Part shown: positions 23,454 to 32,086 of the stretch, piece by piece | Layout of the letters: every line of letters begins with the position of its first letter | How positions within the stretch are numbered: the first letter of the stretch is position 1 | Assembly: GCA_963169325.1 (NCBI GenBank) | Contig: CAUJEY010000168.1 | Span: 1 to 36,235 of the forward strand | Direction of reading: 5' to 3' | DNA: 36,235 bases | From: Bacteroidota bacterium | GTDB lineage: Bacteria > Bacteroidota > Bacteroidia > Chitinophagales > Saprospiraceae | The notes under the pieces: model-generated | Database searches by the model: none | The model's input: the letters and a program-made list of their open reading frames with translations, nothing else | Told to the model about the DNA's origin: nothing | Position numbers and translations under genes: made by a program

Positions 23454-23999
23454 TCAGGTAATAAACGATTTGTCTAAAATCCGTTTCAGGAATTCCCGCG
23501 CTTTAAACAACTGGCTTTTGCTGGTGCCAATCGAAATGCCGAGTTGTTCGGCAATTTCTTCATGGCTAAAGCCATCTATGGCGTATAAGTTGAACACGGC
23601 ACGGTATCCTGGCGGCAGTCTTTGGAGGTATTTTAACAGTGTTTCGGCGTCCAGATTCGAAGCAAAGTCTTCATCCGTATGAAACCGGTTTTCGAAGGGG
23701 CTGAAATCTGAAGTATCGCGCAAAAAATCCCGCTGCCGGCGCAAGTGACTGAGTGCAGTATTGACCATAATCCGTCGAATCCAGCCGCCCAGCGCCCCGT
23801 CGCCCCGAAACTGTAACATATCGCGAAACACCCGGACAAAACCCTCCTGCATCATATCTTCCGCCTCGGCCCGGTCGCGAGCGAAACGCAACAGTACCCG
23901 GAACATGGGCACACTGTACTGTTTGTACAATGCGGCCTGATGTTTCGGGCTGCCTTGCAGCACCCCGCTTACCAAATCCTGATCGGTCAAATGTTGCAT
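23454..23999 (-). CDS. ECF-type RNA polymerase sigma factor (first)
   Basis: The 181-residue protein starts at the ATG at 23999 (MQHLTDQDLVSGVLQG). It has region 2 (FARDRAEAEDMMQEGFVRVFRDM; -10 recognition and core binding) and region 4 (LPPGYRAVFNLYAIDGFSHEEIAEQLGI followed by GTSKSQLFKARE; the helix-turn-helix for -35 recognition). This is the standard ECF length and layout. A longer frame starting at 24164 adds 55 residues without sigma features and is probably leader sequence. It is followed after about 40 bases by a membrane protein that is likely its regulator. Confidence 0.92.
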   Translation of the reverse strand: MQHLTDQDLVSGVLQGSPKHQAALYKQYSVPMFRVLLRFARDRAEAEDMMQEGFVRVFRDMLQFRGDGALGGWIRRIMVNTALSHLRRQRDFLRDTSDFSPFENRFHTDEDFASNLDAETLLKYLQRLPPGYRAVFNLYAIDGFSHEEIAEQLGISIGTSKSQLFKAREFLKRILDKSFIT

Positions 24000-24197
24000 G
24001 AGGTTGTACGATAATGAATTGGCAGCCGATTTTGAAATTCGGTTGCCCGGTGAAACGAATTTTTTTCCAAATAACGAATTTTTCTGCAAAATAAGGCGAA
24101 ACCAGGGGAGTTTGGCCACATTTTCTGCCGGCATAACGGCAAAAAAGCAAAACTGTTTTGCCACGGCTTAATCAACGGCCCAGCGCTGGGGGGCTGT

Positions 24198-24600
24198 CCT
24201 TTGCTGTCCCAAGTCTTCAGACTTGGGAAGGATATTCGCCGGACCTTGTCCGGTATCTAAACCTGGAAATGCGGACAAAGTCCACAGAATATGGTTTCCA
24301 AGTCTGAAGACTTGGAAGAGCATGGGTTTCGTATGTAGCCCCCATCTTGGCCTGTGTCGGCCCAGCGGGCCGGTATCTTGGTAGAAGATTCCATTCCGAC
24401 ATCATCTTATCCGGCCCAGTGGCCGGTATCTTGTCTCAATTTGCACCCAAGATAGCGGCCCGCTGGGCCGCCTGGAAGAAAACTTGGGCCTTTCTACAAA
24501 GATATCGGCCCGCTGGGCCGGTATAGGTCAAGTTGGGGGCTACATACTGAACTTGGGTGAAGACTTGGAAGAGCATGCGGCTCCCGGGCTGACCCGGGTG
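24198..24600. repeat. Cluster of REP-like palindromes and direct repeats (gene-free)
   Basis: This stretch has no credible reading frame. It holds four copies of a palindrome close to CGGCCCAGCGGGCCG: two in one orientation (24358-24380 and 24411-24433), each followed by GTATCTTG, and two inverted (24447-24470 and 24498-24520), preceded by CAAGATA or AAAGATAT. A fifth, unrelated stem, CCGGAC/GTCCGG (24239-24253), has the same TATCT tail. Two copies of a CCAAGTCT/AGACTTGG palindrome (24208-24227 and 24298-24315) and a 20-base direct repeat (24305-24324 and 24558-24577) are also present. The layout resembles REP/BIME elements moved by a transposase encoded elsewhere. Confidence 0.8.
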
Positions 24601-24698
24601 GCGGCGGATTTCATTTGGGGCGATCTGGAAAAAGTTAAAGTTGGGTAGGTTAGTTGAAAAGACTAATGTTTTTTAATGGCAACAAAGTAGTATCCGGG

Positions 24699-24706
24699 TA
24701 TATTTG
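24699..24706 (+). promoter_or_regulatory. Candidate -7 element of the AT-rich T9SS cargo gene
   Basis: TATATTTG matches TAnnTTTG exactly. Transcription near 24713 would give a 60-base leader before the ATG at 24773. No TTG at the expected spacing. The element is identical to that of acs. Confidence 0.4.
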
Positions 24707-24772
24707 AACTAAATCGACCAATCCAGTCATGCAACAACGGCAATACTCCGGATATTCGTTATTGTTTATGCC

Positions 24773-26302
24773 ATGCGCTACTTACTTACAATTTTCATTT
24801 TGCATTATGGCTTTCTTTATATGTGGGGCCAACCTGGGTTTAACCAAAAATATGACCTGGGTGAATCAATGACCACCTTTTTTCAATGCTCGCTGGTGGA
24901 GGAAAATACCCTGGCCGTTTATGGCCTCGCATACAGCGACGAAGTTTTTCTTCACCAGCAAGGATTGGTATTTGCAAAAATAGACACCAATGGAAACGTA
25001 TTGTCCCATCGATTGTATTTCGATAGCCTGGGATATGAATACGCCGTGAACCTGCCGGCCAGTTTTATAAAGTTGAAAGATGGAAGCGGTTACATGCTAC
25101 TTGCCCAAATTCTGGAAAATTACAATGGCGTATTACTAAAAACAGATAATGAAGGGAATTTAATTTCTAAATTTGAATTTGAAGATACGATAGCCTTATC
25201 GAAATTTTATAAAAAGATAATAGAAATAAATAATTATTTTTATATATCAGGTGTTATTCAGAGCCAAAACTATCAAACGGATATTTTTATTATTAAAATT
25301 GATAGGAAAGGGAATAAGTTATGGGAAAAATCTTATGGCTTAAATTCACGCCGGGAATATTTGACGAGCTTTTATGTTGCTAATGAAAACGAATTTATCT
25401 TTGGCGGTATTATAGTTAATTCAATTGATTGGCCAGATTACGATAAAACAGAGTTTGGTAATAAAATATTCGCTATAGACAGCCTTGGAATAATAAAATG
25501 GAATTGGGAAGGTGCACTTTCAAAGATTTCGAAGGGAGATGAACATGATGTAACAGGCTTGTATAAATCTAACGGGCGAGACTATCGGTATACAACAATA
25601 CGATCTCAATATAATGTAGATGAAGACGCGTTTTATCATCAGCCATCCTTTATAATTAGAGACAGTAATTTCAATTTGATATTTGAAAAACCGGTGGGAA
25701 CACTCCAAAAGCATATCAATGGCTTTAGCCATTCATTCCCGACTCAAGACGGGGGTTGGCTGGCAGTTGGAGAGGCCAATACAACAGCACAGTTGAAATC
25801 TTTTACCGGTTGGATGTACCGCTTGGACACTAAGGGGGATAGCCTTTGGAGTCGATTTGATACTGCTCAGGCGCCCGGCCCTTGGGGAGGTGAAAATGTG
25901 TTTTTTTCAGCCGCAGAATTGCCAAGCGGCAGTATTATCGCTTGCGGCTATTCCGATCGTTTAGGCGGTTCCAAAACATGGGGATGGTTACTTAAAGTGG
26001 ATCAAAACGGTTGTATGGACACCTTGCATTGTTACCCAATTAGTTCAACAATTGAACCAAATGAGGCGAATAAATCACTTCGGATATTCCCCAATCCAGT
26101 ATTATCAACCTTCCGTTTTATAGATGAAACTCAGACAAAATGGGACTGGGTAGAGGTGACGAATGTTCTTGGGCAAACAATTTTCAAAATCCCGCACCCT
26201 GTCAACAACGAAATTGATTTATCTCTTTTAAAATCAGGTGTTTACTTTGTTCGATTTGTAAAACTCAACCTGTTTATGGTTAAAACAATTGTTAAAACCT
26301 GA
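24773..26302 (+). CDS. Secreted T9SS cargo protein, AT-rich
   Basis: The 509-residue protein has a signal peptide (MRYLLTIFILHYGFLYMWGQ). It then carries repeats of a 'value, then next event' type (FAKIDTNGNVLSH, LKTDNEGNLISKF, IKIDRKGNKLWEK, YRLDTKGDSLWSR, LKVDQNGCMDTL), which suggests a beta-propeller. A C-terminal type A sorting domain follows (LRIFPNPVLSTFRF and GVYFVRF), so export by T9SS to the cell surface is expected. No enzymatic motif is seen. The middle of the gene (about 25130-25700) is clearly more AT-rich than the neighbouring genes, and its codons end more often in A or T. It sits just after the palindrome cluster and ends six bases from the convergent kinase gene. Confidence 0.85.
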   Translation: MRYLLTIFILHYGFLYMWGQPGFNQKYDLGESMTTFFQCSLVEENTLAVYGLAYSDEVFLHQQGLVFAKIDTNGNVLSHRLYFDSLGYEYAVNLPASFIKLKDGSGYMLLAQILENYNGVLLKTDNEGNLISKFEFEDTIALSKFYKKIIEINNYFYISGVIQSQNYQTDIFIIKIDRKGNKLWEKSYGLNSRREYLTSFYVANENEFIFGGIIVNSIDWPDYDKTEFGNKIFAIDSLGIIKWNWEGALSKISKGDEHDVTGLYKSNGRDYRYTTIRSQYNVDEDAFYHQPSFIIRDSNFNLIFEKPVGTLQKHINGFSHSFPTQDGGWLAVGEANTTAQLKSFTGWMYRLDTKGDSLWSRFDTAQAPGPWGGENVFFSAAELPSGSIIACGYSDRLGGSKTWGWLLKVDQNGCMDTLHCYPISSTIEPNEANKSLRIFPNPVLSTFRFIDETQTKWDWVEVTNVLGQTIFKIPHPVNNEIDLSLLKSGVYFVRFVKLNLFMVKTIVKT

Positions 26303-26307
26303 CCCGG

Positions 26308-27342
26308 TCAATCTTCTTCCAATTTTATACACAAGTTAGCCGTATAAGTGCCGCTTTCCTGTTCGATGATCAGTTCATACCGGTCCGGATAAATCAGGTC
26401 TAATTGCCGTTGCACGTTTTTTAATCCGATGCCCTCGCTACTGGAAGGGCGCTCGCCTGGTTCCACCGTATTTTGGACTTTAAAGTCTAAAACGTTGTTT
26501 TTCAGACTTAACATGACCGAAATTCTGGCATCTCCAATTGTGCTGTTGGCGCCGTGTTTGAAGCTGTTTTCCACAAAAGGCAGCAGCAAAAGGGGCGCTA
26601 TCGAGCCGCCTGCCTGCTCGATGTTTTCCTCAAAATGTACGGTGAGGCGGTTGTTGTAGCGCAGTTTTTCCAGTTCGATATAATCCTGAATAATTTTAGA
26701 TTCGTCTGCTACCTGGATACGTGGAGAGCGGCATTCATACAATACGAAACGCATAATTTTGGACAACATCATAATGGCATCGGCCGTGCGATCCGATTTT
26801 TTACGCGCCAGCACATAGAGGTTGTTCAGGGTGTTGAACAAAAAATGCGGATTTGTTTGCGCCCGCAGAAAATTGAGTTCGGATTGCAGTTTTTCCCGCA
26901 GCAATTCCTGCTCAAATTCGAGGCTTTTGTAGTGTACCCGGATCATTTTAATGGTCGTAGCGGCAGCTACGGTAATGAACAGGTCGAATGCCGTGAGGTA
27001 AAAACCCGGCAGGAAAAAGAACGGTATTTTGCGCTCCGGTTCAAAATTGGGAAAAAAGATATAGGCCGTAACAACGCGGTAAAGCATCGACGCCACGATA
27101 AACGCCAGCAACATTAAACCGACCAACTTGTACACTTTGTCGCGGTCCAGATATAGCGGAATAATGTAGTAAAAAACGAAATAGGTCAGCAGGATTTTGA
27201 CGGGCAAAACAAACATTTCGCCCAGAAATGCCCGGTTCAAATCGACTTGATTGAACAGACTGCCCAACCAGGAATTCAAAAACAGATAAACCAACCAAAA
27301 GCTGATATGATAGGCGATTCGGGTCCAATTCACGCGTTCCAT
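26308..27342 (-). CDS. LytS/YehU-type sensor histidine kinase (orphan)
   Basis: The 344-residue protein has four membrane helices in the first 135 residues and a short coiled linker. It ends in a His_kinase (PF06580) domain with the phospho-acceptor motif QTNPHFLFNTLNNL (His166), followed by an ATPase domain (LPFVENSFKHGAN as N-box; SEGIGLKNVQRQL as G-box). Such kinases normally work with a LytTR response regulator, often encoded next door; none is found here. The start codon lies inside the end of the GH31 gene (13-base overlap in another frame), indicating translational coupling. No extracellular sensor domain is visible, so the signal may be membrane-related or intramembrane. Confidence 0.9.
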   Translation of the reverse strand: MERVNWTRIAYHISFWLVYLFLNSWLGSLFNQVDLNRAFLGEMFVLPVKILLTYFVFYYIIPLYLDRDKVYKLVGLMLLAFIVASMLYRVVTAYIFFPNFEPERKIPFFFLPGFYLTAFDLFITVAAATTIKMIRVHYKSLEFEQELLREKLQSELNFLRAQTNPHFLFNTLNNLYVLARKKSDRTADAIMMLSKIMRFVLYECRSPRIQVADESKIIQDYIELEKLRYNNRLTVHFEENIEQAGGSIAPLLLLPFVENSFKHGANSTIGDARISVMLSLKNNVLDFKVQNTVEPGERPSSSEGIGLKNVQRQLDLIYPDRYELIIEQESGTYTANLCIKLEED

Positions 27343-29879
27343 GTGATATGTTTAAAATCTGGTGTGGTGGTAAGGGTGTACAGCGCGCGGTCGCGCAGGC
27401 GGATTTCTTTAACGGGCAATTCAGCGTTGTCGACGTTGCAACTTTTGACGAAGGTCGGAAAGCCGACGAGATAAATTTTTACTTTTTCGTAGGGTGGCTT
27501 CCAATCGCCTTCCTGTTGTTGATCCAAAGAAAACGACCCGTTTTTTCCTTCGGTTTTCCAGGTTTTCAAGCTGTATGCGCCGTGGAGATACTCGTATCCT
27601 TCGCCGGCATCTTCATATAAAATACTTGTTTCCCCGCCGTTTTTAAAATAAACATACAACGTCAGTTCATCCACGGGGCGCTCTCCGGTCCATTGCCGCA
27701 CGGGATAAGTGGCCAAAACGGCGCCTTCCCGGACGAAAAAAGGTATTTGATCGGGCATTACATTTACAAACATTTCTCCGTTGGCGGGTTGGCCGGTCCA
27801 GAAGTAGTACCAGTTCCCTTTCGGCAGATTAACCAACTGGCGCTGCACTTTGGCTTGTACCACGGGGCTGACAAACAGGTGCTCCGCAAAAAGAAAGTCG
27901 CGCTCATTGTCCCAAAATTTCGGGTCTTCCGGATCGGCAAAAGCGGCATGGCGCAGCACCGGGAACCCGGTTTTACAGTTTTGCCACATGGCCGTGTAGA
28001 GACAAGGTAAGAGCGCATAGCGCAACTCGATGGCTTTTTTCGTCAAAGGCGTCCATTTTTCCCCGAAAGACCAGGGTTCCTGGTCCGAAGTGTGTAATTC
28101 GGGATCGGTCAATTGCGCCTCCTCGGTTACTACTATATCGCCTCCGGCATGTGGTCCCATGCTGTGTACCCGCATGAGCGGATGGAAAACGGCGAGTTGT
28201 AGCCAGCGGGTGAATAATTCGCCGTCGGGCGTTCCGGCAAATCCGCCGATATCGGTTCCGCAAAACGAAAAGCCGGAAACACTCAGTCGCTGACATTGGA
28301 CGTTTGCGATTTGCAGGTGTTCCCAGTCGGAGTAGTTGTCGCCGGTCCAGATGGCGGCGTAGCGTTGTCCGCCACTATAGGTGGCTCGGGTGAGCAGGAA
28401 CGGGCGTTTTTCGGGGCGCTGGCGTTTGAAACCCTCCCAGGAAGCCCGGTTCATTTGCTGGCCGTACACGTTATGGGCTTTGCGGTGACTGGCCGGCTGC
28501 CCATCATAGTGGTGCATGACGTTATCCGGCAAGGTTTTATGGTTGACGTGAAAAACGGCCGGTTCGTTCATGTCGTTCCAGAAGCCGCTAATGCCGGTTT
28601 TTTGATACAGGTCGGCAGAAAGATCACCCCACCAGGTGCGTACCGCCGGATGGGTGAAATCGGGGAAAGCACAGAATCCCGGCCAGACCGGTCCTTTAGC
28701 AATATCGCCATCCGCTGTTCGGAGAAACATGTTTTTGGCCAAACCGTCCTGGTAAACCGCATATTCGGGGTCTTCCTTGATCCCGGGATCAATCATCAAC
28801 ACCGTGTTAAAACCTTTGCGTTGCAGCTCCGCTACCAACCTTTCCGGTTCGGGGAAATGCTCCTTGTTCCAGGTAAAACAGCGGTAGCCGTCCATATAGT
28901 CGATATCTAAATAAATAGCATCGCAGGGGATTTCGAGGGTGCGGAAGGTTTCGGCAATTTCCATCACCCGGCTGTGCGGATAATAGCTCCAGCGGCATTG
29001 GTGGTACCCGAGCGCCCAAAGCGGCGGCAATTCGGGCATGCCGGTCAGGCGGGCATAAGCGCCGGTCACTTCCGGAAGTGTCGGGCCATACAGGAAATAA
29101 TAATTCATTTCGCCGCCCTCGGCCCAAAAGGACACCGCGCCCTGATCCTGACTATCGAAATCGAAGTGTGAACGGAAAGTATTGTCGAAGAAAATACCAT
29201 AAGCGACACCCTGCTGCAGCGAATAGTAGAAGGGGACGGCCCGGTACAGCGGATCGGTTTCGCGGTTAAAGGCAAAGGCGTCGGTACACCAGTTTTCGAA
29301 GGTTTTGCCATGCAGGTTTGGGCTGCATGTTTTGTCGCCCAAACCGTAAAATACTTCTTTGCGGTGGCATTTTTTGGTCATCTTCAATTCTGACCAACCC
29401 TTGAGAATGGTGCGTTTGGCAGAAAATCCGGCTTCATCTTCGCAAATGACCCGGTCATCGTGGTCATAAAAACGAACCTTGAGTCCGGATTTGGCGACGA
29501 CCACCTGAAGTGGTTCGCACACCAATATATATTCGTTGGCGCTTTCGGTGAGCGTTGCGGTCACTTTTTCCGGCGCGAAACCCGGTGGCAAGGCGTAGGA
29601 AAAATCGGGCTGAAAAAGCCCGTCAGGGCTGTACCGCAGGCGAATAATGCCGGGCATGACGACCTGAATACGCAGGGTTACGCCATTCTGGCACACGAAT
29701 TCGTATGCCCCGTCGCGCCAGCGCACGCCGCTTGCTTCGTCGGGCACGATATACTCATACACATCTTCGTATCGCGTACTGACATCGGCTTCGCTAAACG
29801 CAATTTCCGCCGGCGGGGGTGTTTCGGGCGGGCCGGCGGGAACTTCCTGTTCCGGCCGGGCGGTTTCTTTGTTTTCCAT
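27330..29879 (-). CDS. GH31 family alpha-glucosidase-like hydrolase
   Basis: The 849-residue protein has the GH31 layout: an N-terminal beta-sandwich (YGLGDKT motif), a catalytic barrel and C-terminal beta domains. The catalytic nucleophile is Asp436 in GFWNDMNEPAVF, and the likely acid/base is Asp514 in WTGDNYSDW. The family cleaves alpha-glucosidic (or alpha-xylosidic) bonds, retaining configuration. No signal peptide is visible (the N-terminus is Glu/Pro-rich), so a cytoplasmic role in glycogen or maltodextrin use is likely. It follows the sigma/barrel protein by 53 bases and overlaps the kinase gene, so it may belong to that operon. Confidence 0.92.
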   Translation of the reverse strand: MENKETARPEQEVPAGPPETPPPAEIAFSEADVSTRYEDVYEYIVPDEASGVRWRDGAYEFVCQNGVTLRIQVVMPGIIRLRYSPDGLFQPDFSYALPPGFAPEKVTATLTESANEYILVCEPLQVVVAKSGLKVRFYDHDDRVICEDEAGFSAKRTILKGWSELKMTKKCHRKEVFYGLGDKTCSPNLHGKTFENWCTDAFAFNRETDPLYRAVPFYYSLQQGVAYGIFFDNTFRSHFDFDSQDQGAVSFWAEGGEMNYYFLYGPTLPEVTGAYARLTGMPELPPLWALGYHQCRWSYYPHSRVMEIAETFRTLEIPCDAIYLDIDYMDGYRCFTWNKEHFPEPERLVAELQRKGFNTVLMIDPGIKEDPEYAVYQDGLAKNMFLRTADGDIAKGPVWPGFCAFPDFTHPAVRTWWGDLSADLYQKTGISGFWNDMNEPAVFHVNHKTLPDNVMHHYDGQPASHRKAHNVYGQQMNRASWEGFKRQRPEKRPFLLTRATYSGGQRYAAIWTGDNYSDWEHLQIANVQCQRLSVSGFSFCGTDIGGFAGTPDGELFTRWLQLAVFHPLMRVHSMGPHAGGDIVVTEEAQLTDPELHTSDQEPWSFGEKWTPLTKKAIELRYALLPCLYTAMWQNCKTGFPVLRHAAFADPEDPKFWDNERDFLFAEHLFVSPVVQAKVQRQLVNLPKGNWYYFWTGQPANGEMFVNVMPDQIPFFVREGAVLATYPVRQWTGERPVDELTLYVYFKNGGETSILYEDAGEGYEYLHGAYSLKTWKTEGKNGSFSLDQQQEGDWKPPYEKVKIYLVGFPTFVKSCNVDNAELPVKEIRLRDRALYTLTTTPDFKHITWNA

Positions 29880-29932
29880 GGCAGCAAAAGTCGGTTACTT
29901 CGCTTGGATGCCGCCAAATATTATGCCTGATT

Positions 29933-31429
29933 TTAAAATAACCAGGAAGCCGCCAAACTAAAAAGGGCATTGGTATTTAACCCTGGCCGACCGGTGGATG
30001 TATTTTTAGTCGGATCATAGCTGCCTAAAAAATTATCATATTCCAGGGCATTTTGCTTGCGGCCCGGCTCGAACGGCTTTTGGAAGAAAATATCTAATTC
30101 GAGGTGCCGCGTCGGTTTAAATCCAAGGCCGAGGCTCCAACGCATATCCCAGGTACGCACTTGTCCGGTGACTTCTTTGTTCAGGTTTCTGTTGGAGGCG
30201 CCGTTTTGGATGTCGTACACGACATTTTTGTTCAGGCTGCGGTCGCCTGTTTCGGCATACAGGTTGTTTCCGACGGCTACTCCGCCGAAAATACGGAGTT
30301 TGGAAACCGGTTGCCAAAAGGCCAAAACCGGCATTTCGACGCGGTGCAGGCGACTAACGGGGACAAATACGGGTGTGGCGGAATTATCTTGCGATGCAAC
30401 CGGCGTCTGGCTAAGTCCAGAGTTTGCGCTGGCAACTTTCACATCGCCGGTGGCGACTACATAATCGGATGGAGATAGGGAAACAATTGGCCGTTCTTCC
30501 GTACCGAGTTGGCGGTACTGGTACCCAACGCCTGACCGCACGCCCCATTTTTTCAGGGGTTGCCATTCGGCGCTCAAACCCGCGCCCGCGCCGGCATAGC
30601 TACCTCTGGTATCGGAAAATATACCGGTGTTTGCGCCGAACACCCAGGTTTGTTTTTCTGCATGGCGCAAAGGATCAATTGGCGCAGGGGGCATAGCAAA
30701 AGGTGCTTCGGAAACGGAATCAGCAACGGATAAAGCGGGGTTGGTGTTTACAATCTGACTTGGTGTCACAGCCGTAACTGCCGCGTCTGTTGTTTCGGAC
30801 AGGGATGGCGGCTCTGCATTTTCGGCGACTTCAGGGGCGGTTATACCAGTGGCCTGAGCAGCGTGAGAAACAAACAAATCATTGATCGTTAAGGAGTTGT
30901 TGTCTGATTCAGGTTGTTTGCCGGCCGTTGGTGTCACATGCTCCGATGAAATTGCTGCAATTGTATTTTTTTCCGGTGAAATGCCTCCTTTGCGGACCGT
31001 CGTTTTATTCGCTTCCCGCGCTTTGCCGGTATTCTGCTTGTTTTTAGGTTCCTTTACCTGAATCTGCCGCTCCGATTGAATATTATTAGACAGGCTCTCT
31101 GATTGTATGCCGTTTGTCAAACGATCCGGTGTTTGCGTCAGCATGTCGGCTTCCGGAATCTGCGCGGTTGAACTACCGGAATCCGCCGGTGATAAAGCCG
31201 GCGCAGTTGCTACAGGCAAATTCCCGGCGGGCATGGGCGAATTGTTGCTTGGCCCAAACATCAGCCAACCCAGCAGCCCGGCTGTGGGCGCCAGCAAGGC
31301 AAGAATCCAGAACAGCGCCACCGGTCGCCGCCGCCGCTCTTCGGGCATTTCCTGATCGAGAGCCCGGCGCATGGCGTTCCAGCCCTGATTGGCTAATTTC
31401 TTATCCGATTTATGTAAATTGCGATCCAT
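29933..31429 (-). CDS. Predicted trans-envelope protein: anti-sigma-like segment, TM helix, long linker, C-terminal beta-barrel
   Basis: The product (498 residues from the ATG at 31429; a start at 31510 overlaps the sigma gene and is less likely) has four parts. A basic cytoplasmic N-terminus with a Trp helix (NQGWNAMRRALDQEMP) comes first. One membrane helix follows (about residues 37-58), then a roughly 195-residue Pro/Ser/Thr/Asn-rich linker (about 60-255). The C-terminal 240 residues alternate in beta-strand pattern (VFGANTGIFSDTRG, GVRSGVGYQYRQ, LEMDIFF-like strands) and end in SLAASWLF, typical of outer-membrane barrels. It directly follows an ECF sigma gene. An inner-membrane anchor and an outer-membrane barrel in one chain suggest a direct link from the surface to the sigma factor; this is inference. 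Confidence 0.7.
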   Translation of the reverse strand: MDRNLHKSDKKLANQGWNAMRRALDQEMPEERRRRPVALFWILALLAPTAGLLGWLMFGPSNNSPMPAGNLPVATAPALSPADSGSSTAQIPEADMLTQTPDRLTNGIQSESLSNNIQSERQIQVKEPKNKQNTGKAREANKTTVRKGGISPEKNTIAAISSEHVTPTAGKQPESDNNSLTINDLFVSHAAQATGITAPEVAENAEPPSLSETTDAAVTAVTPSQIVNTNPALSVADSVSEAPFAMPPAPIDPLRHAEKQTWVFGANTGIFSDTRGSYAGAGAGLSAEWQPLKKWGVRSGVGYQYRQLGTEERPIVSLSPSDYVVATGDVKVASANSGLSQTPVASQDNSATPVFVPVSRLHRVEMPVLAFWQPVSKLRIFGGVAVGNNLYAETGDRSLNKNVVYDIQNGASNRNLNKEVTGQVRTWDMRWSLGLGFKPTRHLELDIFFQKPFEPGRKQNALEYDNFLGSYDPTKNTSTGRPGLNTNALFSLAASWLF

Positions 31430-31484
31430 TTTTACGTTCGTTTTTTGCCTTTGGCAAAAATTATTTTTCAGTTTTTTGGGACAG

Positions 31485-32060
31485 TTAAGCGAATTTTTCA
31501 CGTCGAACAACTTCCCGTTCCAAGGCTTCCAGCATTTCTCTCAATTTCTGCCGGGCGGTGGACAGGTGCCATTTGGATGTTCCTTCACTGATGCTGAGGT
31601 TGTCGGCAATTTCCGCGTGTGAGTATCCCTCGATGGCATAAAGCCGGAAAACCTGCTGTGAAACGGGGGGCAATGTGCTTACGGCTTTCAGGATTTCTTC
31701 TTCATAAAACACGTCGTGGCCTCGTTCTGGCACTACTTCGTCGCGTTCTTCCAGTACTAAAAAGTGCAGGTAGCGCGCGTTGTCGCGATAGTAGTCGGCC
31801 ATGCTGTGATAAACCAGCCGGCGCACCCAGCCTTCGAGGCTGCCCTTGAAGGCGAACGTGTGCAGTTTTTTAAAAACCCGTAAAAATCCATTGTTTACAA
31901 TTTCGATAGCGGTATCCTCGTCGCGGGTATAGCGCAGGCACATGCGAAGCATTTCAGGAAAAAAACGGCGGTAGAAAGCTTCCTGCGTACGCCGGTCATT
32001 GCGTACACACCCGTCCACTAACTCCTGATCGGTGTATTTCTTTTTGCCAAATAATAGCAT
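31485..32060 (-). CDS. ECF-type RNA polymerase sigma factor (second)
   Basis: The 191-residue protein has region 2 (RYTRDEDTAIEIVNNGFLRVFKKL) and region 4 (LPPVSQQVFRLYAIEGYSHAEIADNLSI, then SEGTSKWHLSTARQKL), the standard ECF layout. It differs from the first sigma factor at 23454-23999 in the region 2 and 4 loops, so the two are likely to read different promoters. It lies 26 bases after the barrel gene and 55 bases before the anti-sigma-like/barrel protein, inside a tightly packed minus-strand run. Confidence 0.92.
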   Translation of the reverse strand: MLLFGKKKYTDQELVDGCVRNDRRTQEAFYRRFFPEMLRMCLRYTRDEDTAIEIVNNGFLRVFKKLHTFAFKGSLEGWVRRLVYHSMADYYRDNARYLHFLVLEERDEVVPERGHDVFYEEEILKAVSTLPPVSQQVFRLYAIEGYSHAEIADNLSISEGTSKWHLSTARQKLREMLEALEREVVRREKFA

Positions 32061-32086
32061 GCGCCGTTTTTCGCTGTTAGATTCGT

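Noticed and set aside
24000-24164. N-terminal extension of the first ECF sigma factor (55 extra residues)
   Set aside because: The extension has no sigma region 1 or other known feature, while the internal ATG at 23999 gives the usual ECF start and length.
24358-24520. Possible attachment site or insertion sequence ends
   Set aside because: The palindromes are short and scattered, there is no transposase frame in the window and no target-site duplication is apparent. A REP-like origin fits better.
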